A stretch of DNA of 64,000 nt from Massariosphaeria phaeospora (Eukaryota; Ascomycota; Dothideomycetes; Pleosporales): positions 186,001 through 250,000 of the forward strand of contig JAADJZ010000032.1 in NCBI GenBank assembly GCA_011032825.1. Reading direction: 5' to 3'. Under the pieces are notes generated by a model. The model did no database searches and was not told where the DNA came from. It saw only the letters and a program-made list of their open reading frames with translations. Below, piece by piece: positions 12,198 to 24,200 of this stretch (position 1 is the stretch's first letter; every line of letters begins with the position of its first letter). The translations under genes were made by a program, and so were the position numbers.

Positions 12198-13386
12198 TCA
12201 TGGCATCGATCGGATGTCAACGGACACCCCGGTAAGTGCTATCTCATCGTCACTTCTGGTAGAAATGGCGTAGTTTGCATAGATAGACTTCTTAGGCCTA
12301 TCCGACTTTTGACCGTTGCTTCCCGAGAGCGAAGAGTTAAGAGTGGACTTCTTCATTTTTGATCCAAGCAGCTGTCTGATGGTTGACGAGACTGGACTGA
12401 AGAGTGTTTTGGTTGGTAGGAGCGTCCGGAGTGTTGGAAGGCATGCGCAGATGATAGCTGTGGCCAGCTGTAACCAGAGCCAGAACATGCTGTCAATCAC
12501 AGCACCTAACAGATGTCAACCACCGCACCAAAGATAATCATTCAACTTACCTTTTTTTGTTGGGTTATAAGTAAAGACAATACGGAACACACTTGTCAGA
12601 CCAACGCTGTTCGAGTCAGCTACGTTACCGTGTAGAGAGGCATAGGAACTTACAATCCACCCATGAGGAAAACAATACCAAGACCTATCTTCTCTCTCAA
12701 TGGCAACTGTAGGATCTTGATCTTGCTGATAGGAATAATTACAAGAAATACATCCAACACGGCGTTAATAGACTCTAGACTCACGAAGAGCGTCTCAAGA
12801 CTAAAGGCGCATTGTGGATTCGTGGTAAGGTCCCAAGATCCTTTGACAGGCTTGCATCGAAAAGTAGCACCAAGCCATATGGTAATTGGCCATGCTAGCG
12901 ACGCCACACCATACACGATCAAGATCTTTCGAAACATTGGGTATATGCCGAAGAGACGATTGTAGAGAAACAGTACGCTCAAACGACACAGTGTCAAGAT
13001 GGTCGACATGAGAAAGATACCGGCGAAGCTCATCTACAGTAGTCAGTCCTGAACTTCCCGCAAGTGACGCCATACGATACCTTCAAAGAGATCTCGAGCT
13101 GCTTGGGTTGCATAGTCAAAGGATCGACGCCCATGTATCTGTTGATGACGCCTGATAAAAGGTCAAACAAATAAAAGGGGATGATCTGCCCACACATACC
13201 CCACCACATCGCAACATTATTCACCCAGAATATTATGCCAGCTGCAAGAGCACACCAGTCATCGGGTCCCTTCTTCGCTCGCAGTCTGTGTCTCACCCAG
13301 AATCGTGCGCTCACCGCCAGCATCGTTGCTGCGGTGAGAGTTGTTCCTGTGATAAGGAGGTCTCGTCGGTTCGCAATGTATCCCAT
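12198..13386 (-). CDS. Fungal rhodopsin-domain (PTH11-like) integral membrane protein
   Basis: Multi-exon gene of the fungal rhodopsin-domain family, which has seven helices and is distantly GPCR-like. Family features in order: RFWVRHRLRAKKGPDDW after the first helix; MSTILTLCRLSVLFLYNRLF; VASLAWPITIWLGATFRCKPV; the Cys-containing loop ending NPQCAF; the helix NAVLDVFLVIIPI; LREKIGLGIVFLMGGL; and a last helix LWLQLATAIICACLPTLR followed by a Ser/Lys-rich cytoplasmic tail. The start is MGYIANRRD at 13386. Such proteins may sense surface or chemical cues, but most are uncharacterised. It may be the end of the metabolite cluster or an independent gene. Confidence 0.85.
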
Positions 13387-16088
13387 GGTTGTGTGAGTGT
13401 CGATAATGGAGGAGAATACTTGATCGTCGGCGATTGGATGCAGTCCGAGAGATCTTTATCTGATAGAGGTTGACGCTAATGCTTTTCTTCAAGGCTGATC
13501 CGTGATCCGCTAAGAATCTTTTTATCGGACTACAGTAAGACCTGGAGTAAGTAGGCCAAAACCATGACTGCCGGTATGCTAATTGCAAGCCAATGTGAAC
13601 TAGGTACTACCACACTCTCACAATTTAGCCAGGCGAGGACTAAGTGAACGATGCACCGTTCATGAAGCCGCATGAACATTCTTGAAGGCACAGCAGTTTC
13701 GGATGATCCTACGGAAAGAGTGCGAGTGGCGTCACGCGCTTCAACCGGTTTATGATTTGCCCAGTTTGCAGCTCTGTCGTGGTCGATCCGCAGTATCGGG
13801 ACGTCAGCTGCAGCAAGTCATATTGCGCCACAGCACCCAGACAGTATACATCCTGCTTCTTATCATGATATCGGAGTCCGAGACCACCCTGTGCCGCTAA
13901 GGCGTATGCAATCTTTCACTTTGACTCTCGGGGTGTGATAACCCGTTTTGATCCATGGGGCACGGTGCTGTAGAGGAGGCGCTCCCGTTACGCGCCGCTC
14001 CCGTTACGGCCCGCATGCACGTCTTGATATCCAACATCTGCGTGACGAAGTCCGCCGATGAAGATTATACATGAGTCTTGCAGTATCTGATTCGTCTATG
14101 GCACCCTTCAACAGATGTGGAGAGGTCAACGTCAATGCCGTTTTCTTTCTCGATTTACTCCAACCTGTACGGCTAGTTAGTGGGGTTGATTTAGGTTACA
14201 ATTTTCGCAATACAAATTAGGCTGGGTCGATGAGAATAAGCAATCGAAAGAAAATCGCAATATCCTACCATACATATGCGCCAGGAGTTGATCTGAAAAC
14301 ATGATCATCGATCATCCTAGATCCCTCTCTACGGTGACCTTGTGCGATGGCGTAAATTGATGGGAAGGATGTCGGTCACTTTGTGAGGCACAGTAAAATT
14401 TTCAGGGTCAGGACGAGTTCCTAAGTGAGCACCAAACAAGCTGGCTTTCACAAGTCAGCGCAAATACACGAACATCGCCAAGTTCGAAGCGCATACCTTG
14501 TCTCTGGACCACTAGATTCTCACAACTGTGCATCTCTTTCCGCATGAAAACAAAAGCACCTTAGATCGCAGTTCAAGATTCTACTACTGCCTTATCCTTC
14601 GTTCCAAGCCGCTTGACCAGGAGATTTATTAACTGACAACTCGTCACTATTTCTTTCTCATTGAACCTTGACTTCAACGTCTTGCCTCGGATTTGGCTTG
14701 TATACATCGAGCAGATGATTGGAAGATCCGACGCCGCGCGTCATGATAGCCCAGTGAACACTGGATTGAACTGCGTAGCATGTTCAGCTTTTCAGTTTGA
14801 ACTTCAATCCTTACTCAGATGAACCGAAGAAGCTGTATGAACTAGATTAAAGTGATGCGGTTAAGGAACTATTCCCGTAGAGTCTCTCGGTCTGAACATT
14901 TGCCAATTCAACATTGTAACTCTCGAAATGCCGAGCATATTTTAGAAGCGCCACAGTGACAGAATTTTAGCGGAAGCGGCAGATTGAACTGTAATATTTG
15001 TGACCTCCAATGATCGGCCCAGTCGAAGCAAATCAACCAGGCTGTCAAGTCCATCTAGAGCAATTAGAACAGTATTGTAAACGTACCGATAGCTAGAGAA
15101 TGGGAATGAACTGCTTCCGATAGATCGTGAGTCAAATGGTCCGTTCCAACGAAGGTCGAATCCAGTCAGCCGCTTGATCTTCATTCTTCTGAGGTTCGTC
15201 TGATATGGCCGATCCTGAGCGATTGGTTCGGTTGGGCGGATAGCCTTCAAGTTGGGGATATTGTTCGTAACATATTGGAGGGGGGGGGGATGCGAGCATT
15301 ATATTCCTAGGTTAGAAGATTCCCATACTGCCTCATGTATCTTTCGCATATTCACCGCGAATGTCCTTTGTGAACGGCTGATACTGGTCCAAAGGCTCGG
15401 TTCCGATAGTAAGGTGCTTGATCCTCGACGCGACACCGGTTATCTAAGTGATTTCATCCAGTCTATCCAAGCTGATCTGGCAGATAAATACCTTGACCGA
15501 AGACAATAGCTTGTGGAAGCTGTATACTGTCTTCTGACTGACGCTGCGATTGACTTGACGTAGAGCAATGGACTCCTGGTCCAGGTTATCGCATACACCC
15601 TCGAAGAGCTCCGAAAAGAGATGGGTCAGGCCCGTCATGACCCTAAGTTGGATGTATTGGGGTCCGTCGGGGGCCGAAGTAGTGTGCTATAATCTGTGCG
15701 GTTTGGTGGTACGTGTCTCGCGCCTGCCTCCAGGTGGCGCAGGAAGATAGAGGCGAGCCCGACGCTTCAGCGACCGATCCTCGTGTCTACTAAGACTGCG
15801 GAGAGTGGAACTTCTGTGACGGATCTGGTGGTCAAGGCGTAGACGTGCTTGCGGGAGTTTGCAAGAATTGGAAGAGAGTGGAAGCTGATAATTGGAAGGT
15901 GCAAATAAATGACACCTGTGTATGGAGCGCGCGTCAAGGCGTGCAAGCCAATATAAAAGGGTTTCGCGGCTCCTACGATGAGCGTCATTTGTTTGCGTAC
16001 TGACCCAGCAATTTGAGAAAACAAGCGATACCTCCCGGCATCGTCTTTAAACGTACGTGTAAATGAAATGACAGTCTCTACATGATAC
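13387..16088. other. 2.7-kb gene-poor gap
   Basis: No confident gene lies here. Short open frames lack family motifs. A duplicated CGCTCCCGTTACG (13980-14010) is visible, and so is a run of G at about 15281. A possible decayed gene at 14942-15700 on the minus strand is listed separately. Confidence 0.4.
14942..15700 (-). pseudogene. Possible decayed gene fragment, weakly HeLo-like
   Basis: Two minus-strand open stretches look protein-like but are separated by stops. The upstream one (15444-about 15700) reads QYIQLRVMTGLTHLFSELFEG and continues CDNLDQES. This faintly recalls HeLo domains of fungal NLR and HET-s type proteins. The downstream one (14942-15250) contains RLTGFDLRWNGPFD and SSYRYVYNTVL. 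No start and no intact join was found. It may be a relic or chance. Confidence 0.2.
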
Positions 16089-19000
16089 TCATCTGTCGCT
16101 GCTTCTCTTCGCAACTATGGTGCAGGGCTCTCTCATATACCAGGTCCTCAACGTTGGCGCACCCAATATAGCCCCCCGCAATGCATTCGTATCACTTCTT
16201 TGCCTGTTCCCGTCCTCCTCGCCATCCAGCATGACAAGGTCAGCTTCTTCTATAGATGCACCGACTTCGAAAGTACCGCTGCAGAGAGCGACAATGCCAA
16301 GATCTGACTCGACGGATTGGCCCGGCTCGATCACGGGGAGTCTGCGTTGCAAGATTCCGTTCCATGAGAAGCGCTTGTCGAGATCGAGAGCGACGTTATG
16401 TGGCAGTCCAGCGAGATAAGGCTGTAACCGCAGGATTGGGCGAATGGGGTTGGGACTCCGGTTGTAAACTTTGGTCTTTAGCGAAAGGAAATCGTCGACC
16501 TTGACTTCAAACATGGCTCGGCTAAGCTGCTGTACAGTTTCGTTGCCTTTGGTGAGAGACTCTGGCTCAACCCTTGTTTCAATCATGACATCGTCCAATT
16601 TTATGGCCTCGACCATACGAGGCGAGAGACGGACGCTTCGTAGCTCAATGTCGCCATGCCGGCCGTTGCCATCTTCCGCCCATGTGCCGCGTATGAGCTT
16701 CAGGAGCTCAAGACGGTACCAGAACGCTTCTCTATTAGCACGCTCGGCTTCTGGCGATAGTTTACTAGCACTGACGACGAACTGTCGCTGGTTTACCGGG
16801 TTTAGAGACGGAACTGCGCCGTGTGCATCTTTGAGGTAGAGTTTGGGAATAACGATAACAACACGATTGACGTGACCAGGTTGTACAACCTCGTTAACTG
16901 TGTAGGCCTTCGTCCAGGACTCTTCTGAATCGTCGTTTGCCGGAGGCGCGCGGACTTGGAATGATAATGAAAGGGGGTTTGGCCATGAGTTGCGCATATC
17001 TAGAAGTAACATGCAGTATTCGTTGCTTTGCCCATGCAGATTTGTGTGGCGTAAAAATTTCTGAAACTGGGCGTCGTTCTTGTCGAGTAATGTAGACGAA
17101 GGGGCTAGGGAAGCGTTATGTGAGTTCATAGAGCTCGCTCGAGACCGGCTATCAGAATCAGACCAAGCAAAATCTCTGGACAAGGGTACTATGCCAGGCC
17201 TTTGCAGTTGGACACTTGCATTGACCGTGACCGATATTGGAAATGACACTTGTCGAGTGAAGAATCGCTCCTCAACTGCAGAGCGCCGTTTCCCGAGATT
17301 GGCGTAGTCGAACTGGATGATGGCATCAGTCAGACGAGTACGTCCGACGACTTCGATTTCGAAAGCTGCCTCTTGTCCTGGTTTTATCGTAACCGAATCG
17401 TCCAACTCATTCTTACACCATCGGAGCGAAGGGTACTGTGCAAGCTGTACCTCAAGTTCATGCAGCTCAGCTGGCGGCAAATCTCTGTTCGAGGTGGCTG
17501 CCTGGATGGAAGAGGTGGCCGAGTCTTGAAATGAAACGTGAATGAAGTCGACAGCTGTTGTTTGGGAAGTATTCTTGAGCGTGATCGTGAACCGTCGTTT
17601 TTCCCCTTCAAGAACCATTAAAGATGATTGAGGGAGGGAAAATCCGGTAACTACCACTACAGGCTGGTCGGGGATGACGCTAAACGTCAATGTCTCTGGT
17701 TGGGGAGCAACTTTCGACCTGACTGATGCTGCAACAGCGGAGGCAGGGCGCGAATTAGGAGCTCCGAGACATGCCTTAAGACCTATTCTTTTGATCTTAA
17801 ATTCCCGTTCTGGTTTCCAGGGCTCGGAGAATATGGGAAACAAGCGTTCCCGACAGCCGGTGACTTTGATTAAACACCCAATAATGTTTAGTAACCCGGA
17901 CGAACGTGCTATTCCGGTAATTGGAAACTTCTGCGTTCTATATGGACCGAGGACGAATCGATCTTCGTGAGCATCGAACTTGACCCCTTCAGCTGCGATG
18001 CTCAATGAATCAACCGGTAGCTCAAAGTCGTAGGGATTTTGCAGTGCTATGATGAAACGGTACTCCTCATTAGCCACTAGAATCGTCTCGGCAGCACTTG
18101 GGACAGGTTTCTTTATCCAGGGGTTGTGTATAAATGGGCCGCTCTTTGCTAATGTCGATTTAAGTTCTGCTGGAACATGATGGGTCAATCGTAACGGGTA
18201 CGGCTCCTCCATTATAAATAAACCACGAACTAGGAAGTCATCCCAGTATTCAGTCTCCACATGTTGCAACCCGAGTTTGTTTGAAGCAGTAACCGTTCGA
18301 GATATATTGGCGAAGAGGCGAACTTGCTCTTCACGAGGCAAGGAGACGAATACGTCAGTACTGTTGGGTTTTGGTGCAGTCCCAGGGCCAGCCATTCTGA
18401 GGAGTAAGGAAGTGAAATGCAGTACACCACTAAAGTCAGGCAATGCTTCGCAAAAGTTGATGCACATTCGCAAGACATCCAGCTTGAGACCCACGTTACC
18501 GAATGACCTTAGGGAAGATACTCTCAGTATTTCCTCAATCACAGCCTGGGTCTGTTTCCCATCAGGTAGTGAGTTCTGTTCCGTTTCCGGATTGGTGGAG
18601 CCTCGCGTGCCTAGCAAAGAGCCCCTTGAGTCTGGAATGCCGTATATGCGACTAAGAAGCCTTAGAAACTCATCGATGCCATTCTCGACTTCACCTTCCC
18701 CTAGATTCACTGCGCCAGCACCAGAAGCGTTTCCACTTGCCATATTGAGAGCAGCGAGACCAGCAGCGGGATGTACACCCATCTCTGCTGCACCGACTTT
18801 CCGAGCTTGTACTAGACCGGGGATTAAAGAGGTAATGAACTCTCTCAAAACAATAGCTTTCTTCCTCTGCAGTCCCAAGGCTGAGAGTACTGACGCAATG
18901 CCCGCGAGCACCACTACACGGTCTGTACCGTTGAGGCCCGATAATTCGGATTGGGTTGGTAAGGCGCGAAAGAGGATAGCCGCGATGTCATTTCTGGTAG

Positions 19001-20735
19001 GATTGACGCTGAGTCGGGGAACTGACATCCTTGGTTTCTGGCGATATGGCGTGTTCTGGACTAGATGTTGCAACGCATCCTCATCTAGATACCCTGCAGA
19101 AAGATTCATAGCCGCAAGAAGTTTGGAAAAACGTATGACGCACTCGGAGAACGCTAAGGGCGGGAGTGATTCTCCAGTAAAATTCGATGCCCTGTTGTAG
19201 ATATTGAGTATCATATTGACCAACTCTGGTAGAAGAACATTGAGATTCTCCAGCGTTAGCTCATGGGTAGTTGTTTTAGGGGGTCCTGCGGCAGAGACGT
19301 CTGCAACGCTGCTTGATGGCGTATGCTGGGGCGACTTTGTACCGGACGATTTGTCGGATACAGGGTAACAAATCTGTGGTATCTATGATTATTAGCACAC
19401 TCACGCTTTATTACTTAAGGATACACTCACCTGAAAATCCATTCCCGCCCAGGCGAACAGCAGCAAACATACCGTTATGTTCTCTAGTGCTTTCGCATGC
19501 CATAAATGATCACTGAATGCACGAGCGCGGATTGCACCTTCAGTGAGTTCTTTTAATGCTTCGTGCCATTGCCCTGCACATAAGTATAATGTGCCAATAA
19601 CGATACTTATTCGGCCACGACCTTTGTTCCGCGCACGTTCACCTACACCTCCAGACCCGAACCCGTGTATGGAGACTCTATCAGTGCCGGAATCTTTGGT
19701 AGCAGTGTTAGGTCTAGAGGAATTGCTGTTTGTGCGGTGGAGAGCATTTGCTGCATTGACGCCAGACATCTCATCGAAAGTTGTGGGAGGCGTCCGTGCG
19801 CCTTGAGCAGTGGACGAGGCGGTTCTCGGATCGTCTGGCACGAGCGGACCACCCGACGCTGACGGCAGCACAGGCATTGACATGCGGTGCAGATCCTTTT
19901 GTGCTGTTGACACGGGAGACTGAGGTCGGCTGTGTGAAGGGATCTGTGAGTTGCGGCGTGAGAGCGCGTCCGTATTGGCCCACGTCGGACTGTTATCGGA
20001 AGTCCCGCCTTGAGATGCGGGAGATGGCAGGGTTGGCAAGGCTTGAATCGATCTAGCCAACGTCGTCATTTCGGCTAGTAAAGTAGACGTGAGATCACAC
20101 ATGAAAGTCTTCATTGTGGTTGTCTTGAGCTGTGCCACTGGCGGGACAAGTTGTGTTTCCTGCGGTAGCCGAGGATGGCGTTTTTGTGAAGTGCTGTCAA
20201 ACATCATGAGGCTGTGTAGATATGCTCTTGGAAATTGCTCGCGAAGATCCTCGACAGCAGATTCGATCTCATCGGCATCTTCATCATCCAACCCAGGCTG
20301 ATCCGCTGTCTCGATCGAAGAATCGTTCCCCTCACGTGACTGGTTTAGCCATCGGTACTCGGTCGCATCCGCGATGCCAATAACGAGGAGTGGTTCCCGA
20401 AACAGCTCGAATGGAGACAGAGCTAAATGGGAAGATGGTGGTAAAGAAGTTGCTAATTCGTAGAGAACTAGGCCGTTGGGAAATGCCAGGGGTGAGAACA
20501 TATCTGCGCAATGACAAAATCAGTGAAATACTCTCGAAAATGGGTTCCACCATGGGTCCGTACTCCTATCGGGGCGAGGATCAGGGCTGATATCTCCTAG
20601 GCGAACTGTGCATTGCGATTGGAGGAGTTCCACAAAGGCTAAGAAGCGTGAGCGCTTGATGCGACCCACGGGGAGGAGAAGAGCCCGTATGCGCGCAGGC
20701 GCAATGGGCGAGAGAGGATCGACTGCCATGGCCAC
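16089..20735 (-). CDS. TRS120: TRAPP II complex subunit Trs120 (TRAPPC9 homologue)
   Basis: Large subunit of the TRAPP II Rab-GEF complex, which acts in late Golgi and endosomal trafficking. About 1,500 residues, in the usual range for fungal Trs120. The N-terminus has the conserved start DPLSPIAPARIRALLLPVGR and GDISPDPRP. Intron 1 (20504-20563) joins PRPDR to NMFSPLAFPNG. The middle part holds HLALSPFELFREPLLVIGIAD, then a Ser/Pro-rich variable region, then YLCAGQWHEALKEL. A second intron (about 19380-19432) precedes the long C-terminal exon. The protein ends TWYMREPCTIVA followed by nine residues. It diverges from the large ATPase gene starting at 21284. Confidence 0.9.
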
Positions 20736-21283
20736 ATTGGAGATAGGGAGACCAATTCGGTCTGACAGATGAAGATTACCGTGAGCGCGTGATGACTTGG
20801 CTCACGCCTAGGGAGTGCTATGGTGATGGGGGATGGAAAGAGTGAACTGAGCCCACATGCAGGATTTGGCGGGGCTTGGCGGGGGCGCTAACCTTTTACG
20901 GTTGCTAGCGCGAATCGGCCCGACAAGGCATTGACCACACTTCCTCACGACCCGAAGACCAGCAAACAATCACTCCGCCCCCCATCTTGCGACATCAGGC
21001 TCTCTTGTTATTCACCTACCTATATTTCTGCATAGCGTTGTAATAGACTTTTCGTTACTGCGTACACTCTGTGGCTTTAGCCGTGCACGAATTCTTTCCG
21101 TGGCTCGCCACCAGGCTGCGGTTCACACCCACTCAGAGAACGCTGAAAACAAATAAGGCTCTCCGCAGCAAGTTTGAGCTTTGCGAAAACTTTCTCACAC
21201 GTCAGCATCAAGCCGCATCGAATATAAAGCCTTCGGCGTGCCTCCTTCCTGTTTATTTTTATATCTGCCCCATCTCAACGAAT
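20736..21283. promoter_or_regulatory. Divergent promoter of Trs120 and the GHKL-ATPase gene
   Basis: About 550 bp between two divergent starts. It contains a 40-bp element (21157-21196) that recurs almost unchanged at 49892-49931. An in-frame upstream Met for the plus-strand gene exists at 21071, but that stretch looks like leader sequence. Confidence 0.6.
21157..21196 (+). repeat. 40-bp dispersed element, copy 1
   Basis: The segment from GGCTCTCCGCAGCAA to GCGAAAACTTTCTC matches 49892-49931 at 38 of 40 bases. Its middle can fold as an imperfect hairpin (CGCAGCAAG with CTTTGCG). It lies in the leader of the gene starting at 21284, in the same orientation as that gene. Confidence 0.75.
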
Positions 21284-24200
21284 ATGGCGTCGCTTGATTT
21301 TGCGCGTCTGCGCAACCAAACCATGGCGGACGGCCAGGACAGCGAGGTCACCGTCAACACCAGAGCCCTGATAGACAAGGTGCTTGCGCGCTACTCCAGT
21401 GAACACACAACTCTGCGAGAGCTTATACAAAATGCGTCAGATGCTGGAGCCAACATCGTTACTATTAGGTTCGATACGGATCCATCGCTTGATGTACCTA
21501 CGCCACGCACTGCAGACAAATCCATCCTTCTCAAACACATCATCCAACATCATACTCTCAAACGGCTTATTGTGACCAACAATGGACAGCCATTCACACC
21601 CGCGGATTGGAGTCGCTTAAAGAGTATCGCTGATGGGAATCCTGATGAGACGAAGATCGGTGCTTTCGGTGTTGGGTTCTACAGCGTGTTCTCCGATTGC
21701 GACGAACCGTTCGTTGTTTCCGGCGACAGGACTATGGCCTTCTACTGGAAAGGGAATACCCTATCCACTAAGGTTGCAAATGTGCCTGCGGAACACGCGT
21801 CTTCTAACACGACATTTTCGCTTGATTACCGACAAGCGAACCCAGCAGCGCCGTCATACAATCCATCAAAGATCCCGAGTCTCTCCACTCTGTGTCAATT
21901 TCTTGCCACAAGTTTGACATTCGTCGGTCTCGAGTGCATAGAGCTATATCTAGACGACTACAGGGTTGCTGCATTCACGAAAAAGATATCGCCTCCCGAA
22001 GCCATTCAAGTACCCAATGAGCTTAAAACAACGACCGACGGCGGTTTCATGCGAGTGTCTCAAGTCACGCGACAACGTTCACAGATAGAAGCAGAATGGT
22101 GCAACGTCATCGCGATGGCGCAGACTCCGCCAAAACGAGCCGCAGAACTAGTGCAAGCCGAAGTAAGGAATGCAGGAACGACATTGAAGAGTTTCTTCTC
22201 CAAGTTCTCTGCGCCCGCCACACAGGCCTCTACCAAAGTAGCCAAGTCTATTCAATCCATAGAAAAATCTCCACCTAGCGATGACATCTCGGGACACTCA
22301 AAGGGTATCATCTTCCTACATGTCTGCACAGTTGAGGTCGAGACTCGCGTTACTCGAAGCTTTTCAGCGGAGATCGAACGTGCGACTAAAAAGCCTCCTC
22401 CCCGCAAGACGCGGATCGCGCTTCTCACCTCCCCGTACCATGACCCATCCGAATCTCTGTCAACAGGTTCCGGAACGACAGCAGATTTGGCGTCCAGGAT
22501 TTTCTCTGAAGTTCTACCTACAAAAGCTGGAAGGATTTTCATCGGCTTTCCCACAGCTCAGACCACTGGGTTTCTTGCTCATGTATCCGCACCGTCACTC
22601 ATTCCTACTGTAGAGCGCGAAAATATTGACATGAACGCTCGATTTATCAGCACCTGGAACATTGAGCTTCTTCGCGTCGCTGGGCTGGCCTGTCGAATAT
22701 CATATGGCTCTGACATGGCAGACCTCCAGTCCAGAATGGGGAAGGACCCTATAGAAGCGCTTATTCCTAGGGCGGTCTATATTTTTCAACAGTACACAGG
22801 CAATGCGTCTCATCCTTCCACGTTGCTAGGAGAAAAACTTGAAGAAGCCTTTTGGACCTGCTCGAAGGAGCGCTCCATTGATATGCTATCTTCGAAAGGG
22901 GTAATGGCTAGCAAATTGGTGCGAATGCCAGCGGAAACACTTAGCTTTCTAGGAGAAGTTCCCATGGTACCCCAAGAGCTCGCCACTGGAGCGGTGACGT
23001 TCATGTTGAATCTCCATAGACGCGGGTTCATATCGGAACTCACGATGGGTGACATACGCACAGGGTTGGAGTCAAGGGCTTTGAACGAGGAGGAGCTCAT
23101 TGAGTTCCTGAAATGGTGTGGAGCTAAGCTCGAAAGTGGCGAGATTGATGCCACTGGTATACGCAACCTGTTCGAGATTACCGTCGCTAATATCGACATC
23201 AAACCCGAGGAGAATTCCGGAAGGATTCTACCGCTGGGGACTATTAGTACGTACGTAAACGTATCACGGATTACGCCGACTATGCCAATACCAGAGGACA
23301 CGATTCCATTCACCTATTCTAAGGCCGTATCTTCGAGGCAGTTACAGATGTTTGGATGGATAGAACTGTCCATGGTTCGCTGGCTTCGGTTTATGACGAC
23401 CACGCCCGAGCTCCATGAAGTTACAACATCGGAGAAACTCGCTTCGCAGGTGCTCGGCCTCACAGCAAAATGCTGGGACCAGTTAGATGGAACTTCAAGG
23501 GAAGCAGTGGTCAATATACTCACCCCTCATGCCGTGATGCCCACCAAGATGGGTATGCGTCGTCCTGAAGAATCATACTTTCCCACGGTGAAGTTATTCG
23601 ACGATTTGCCAACCGTCAAACATTTTCCAGGGTCAAAGGAGAAGTTCTTGCAGGCATTGGGTGTCCGCAAAACAGTCGATCTTCCTATGGTGTTCGACCG
23701 AATGAGAAACCACGACTCGACCGGACAATCAGAAAGGATGTCGTGGAACCACGTTGATCTAATCCGTTACTTTGCATCAGTAATCGACGAGATACCCAAG
23801 AAGGATCTAGTTCGCTTACATCAAACGCCCTTCCTACCGGGAGAAGGAGTATCAGTCAAACCGGGCCAACTTTTCAAAGCTGAAGGTCTGTACGCTCCAG
23901 ACCAGGGGATTCTCTCGCTAGGCCTATCTCAAGTGAAATTGCCGTTCGAGTTCAAATTCAATTCACGAGAAGGAGCCCTACTTTTGAGCTTAGGTCTCAA
24001 GCAATGTCCAGACTCGGTGACCATGGCGCACATTCTTCATCGTGCTGGTCAGTCTAATGATAGACAATTGTACACATTGGCGATGGAATATTTCCTACAT
24101 AATTACTACAAGAACGGATACGGAGCCGAAGTGAAGCATATTGCTACAGTAGGGCTTCCAATACTGCCTACTGAACAAGCGCCATTCCCAGCGCTAGTCG

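Noticed and set aside
15690..15750. Possible tRNA-like or hairpin sequence (TGCCTCCAGGTGGCGCAGG)
   Set aside because: No cloverleaf, no GTTCGA arm and no A/B box spacing could be made out.
18277..19200. 307-codon plus-strand open frame
   Set aside because: It is antisense to the well-supported Trs120 exon, has no family motif and is biased by the coding strand composition.
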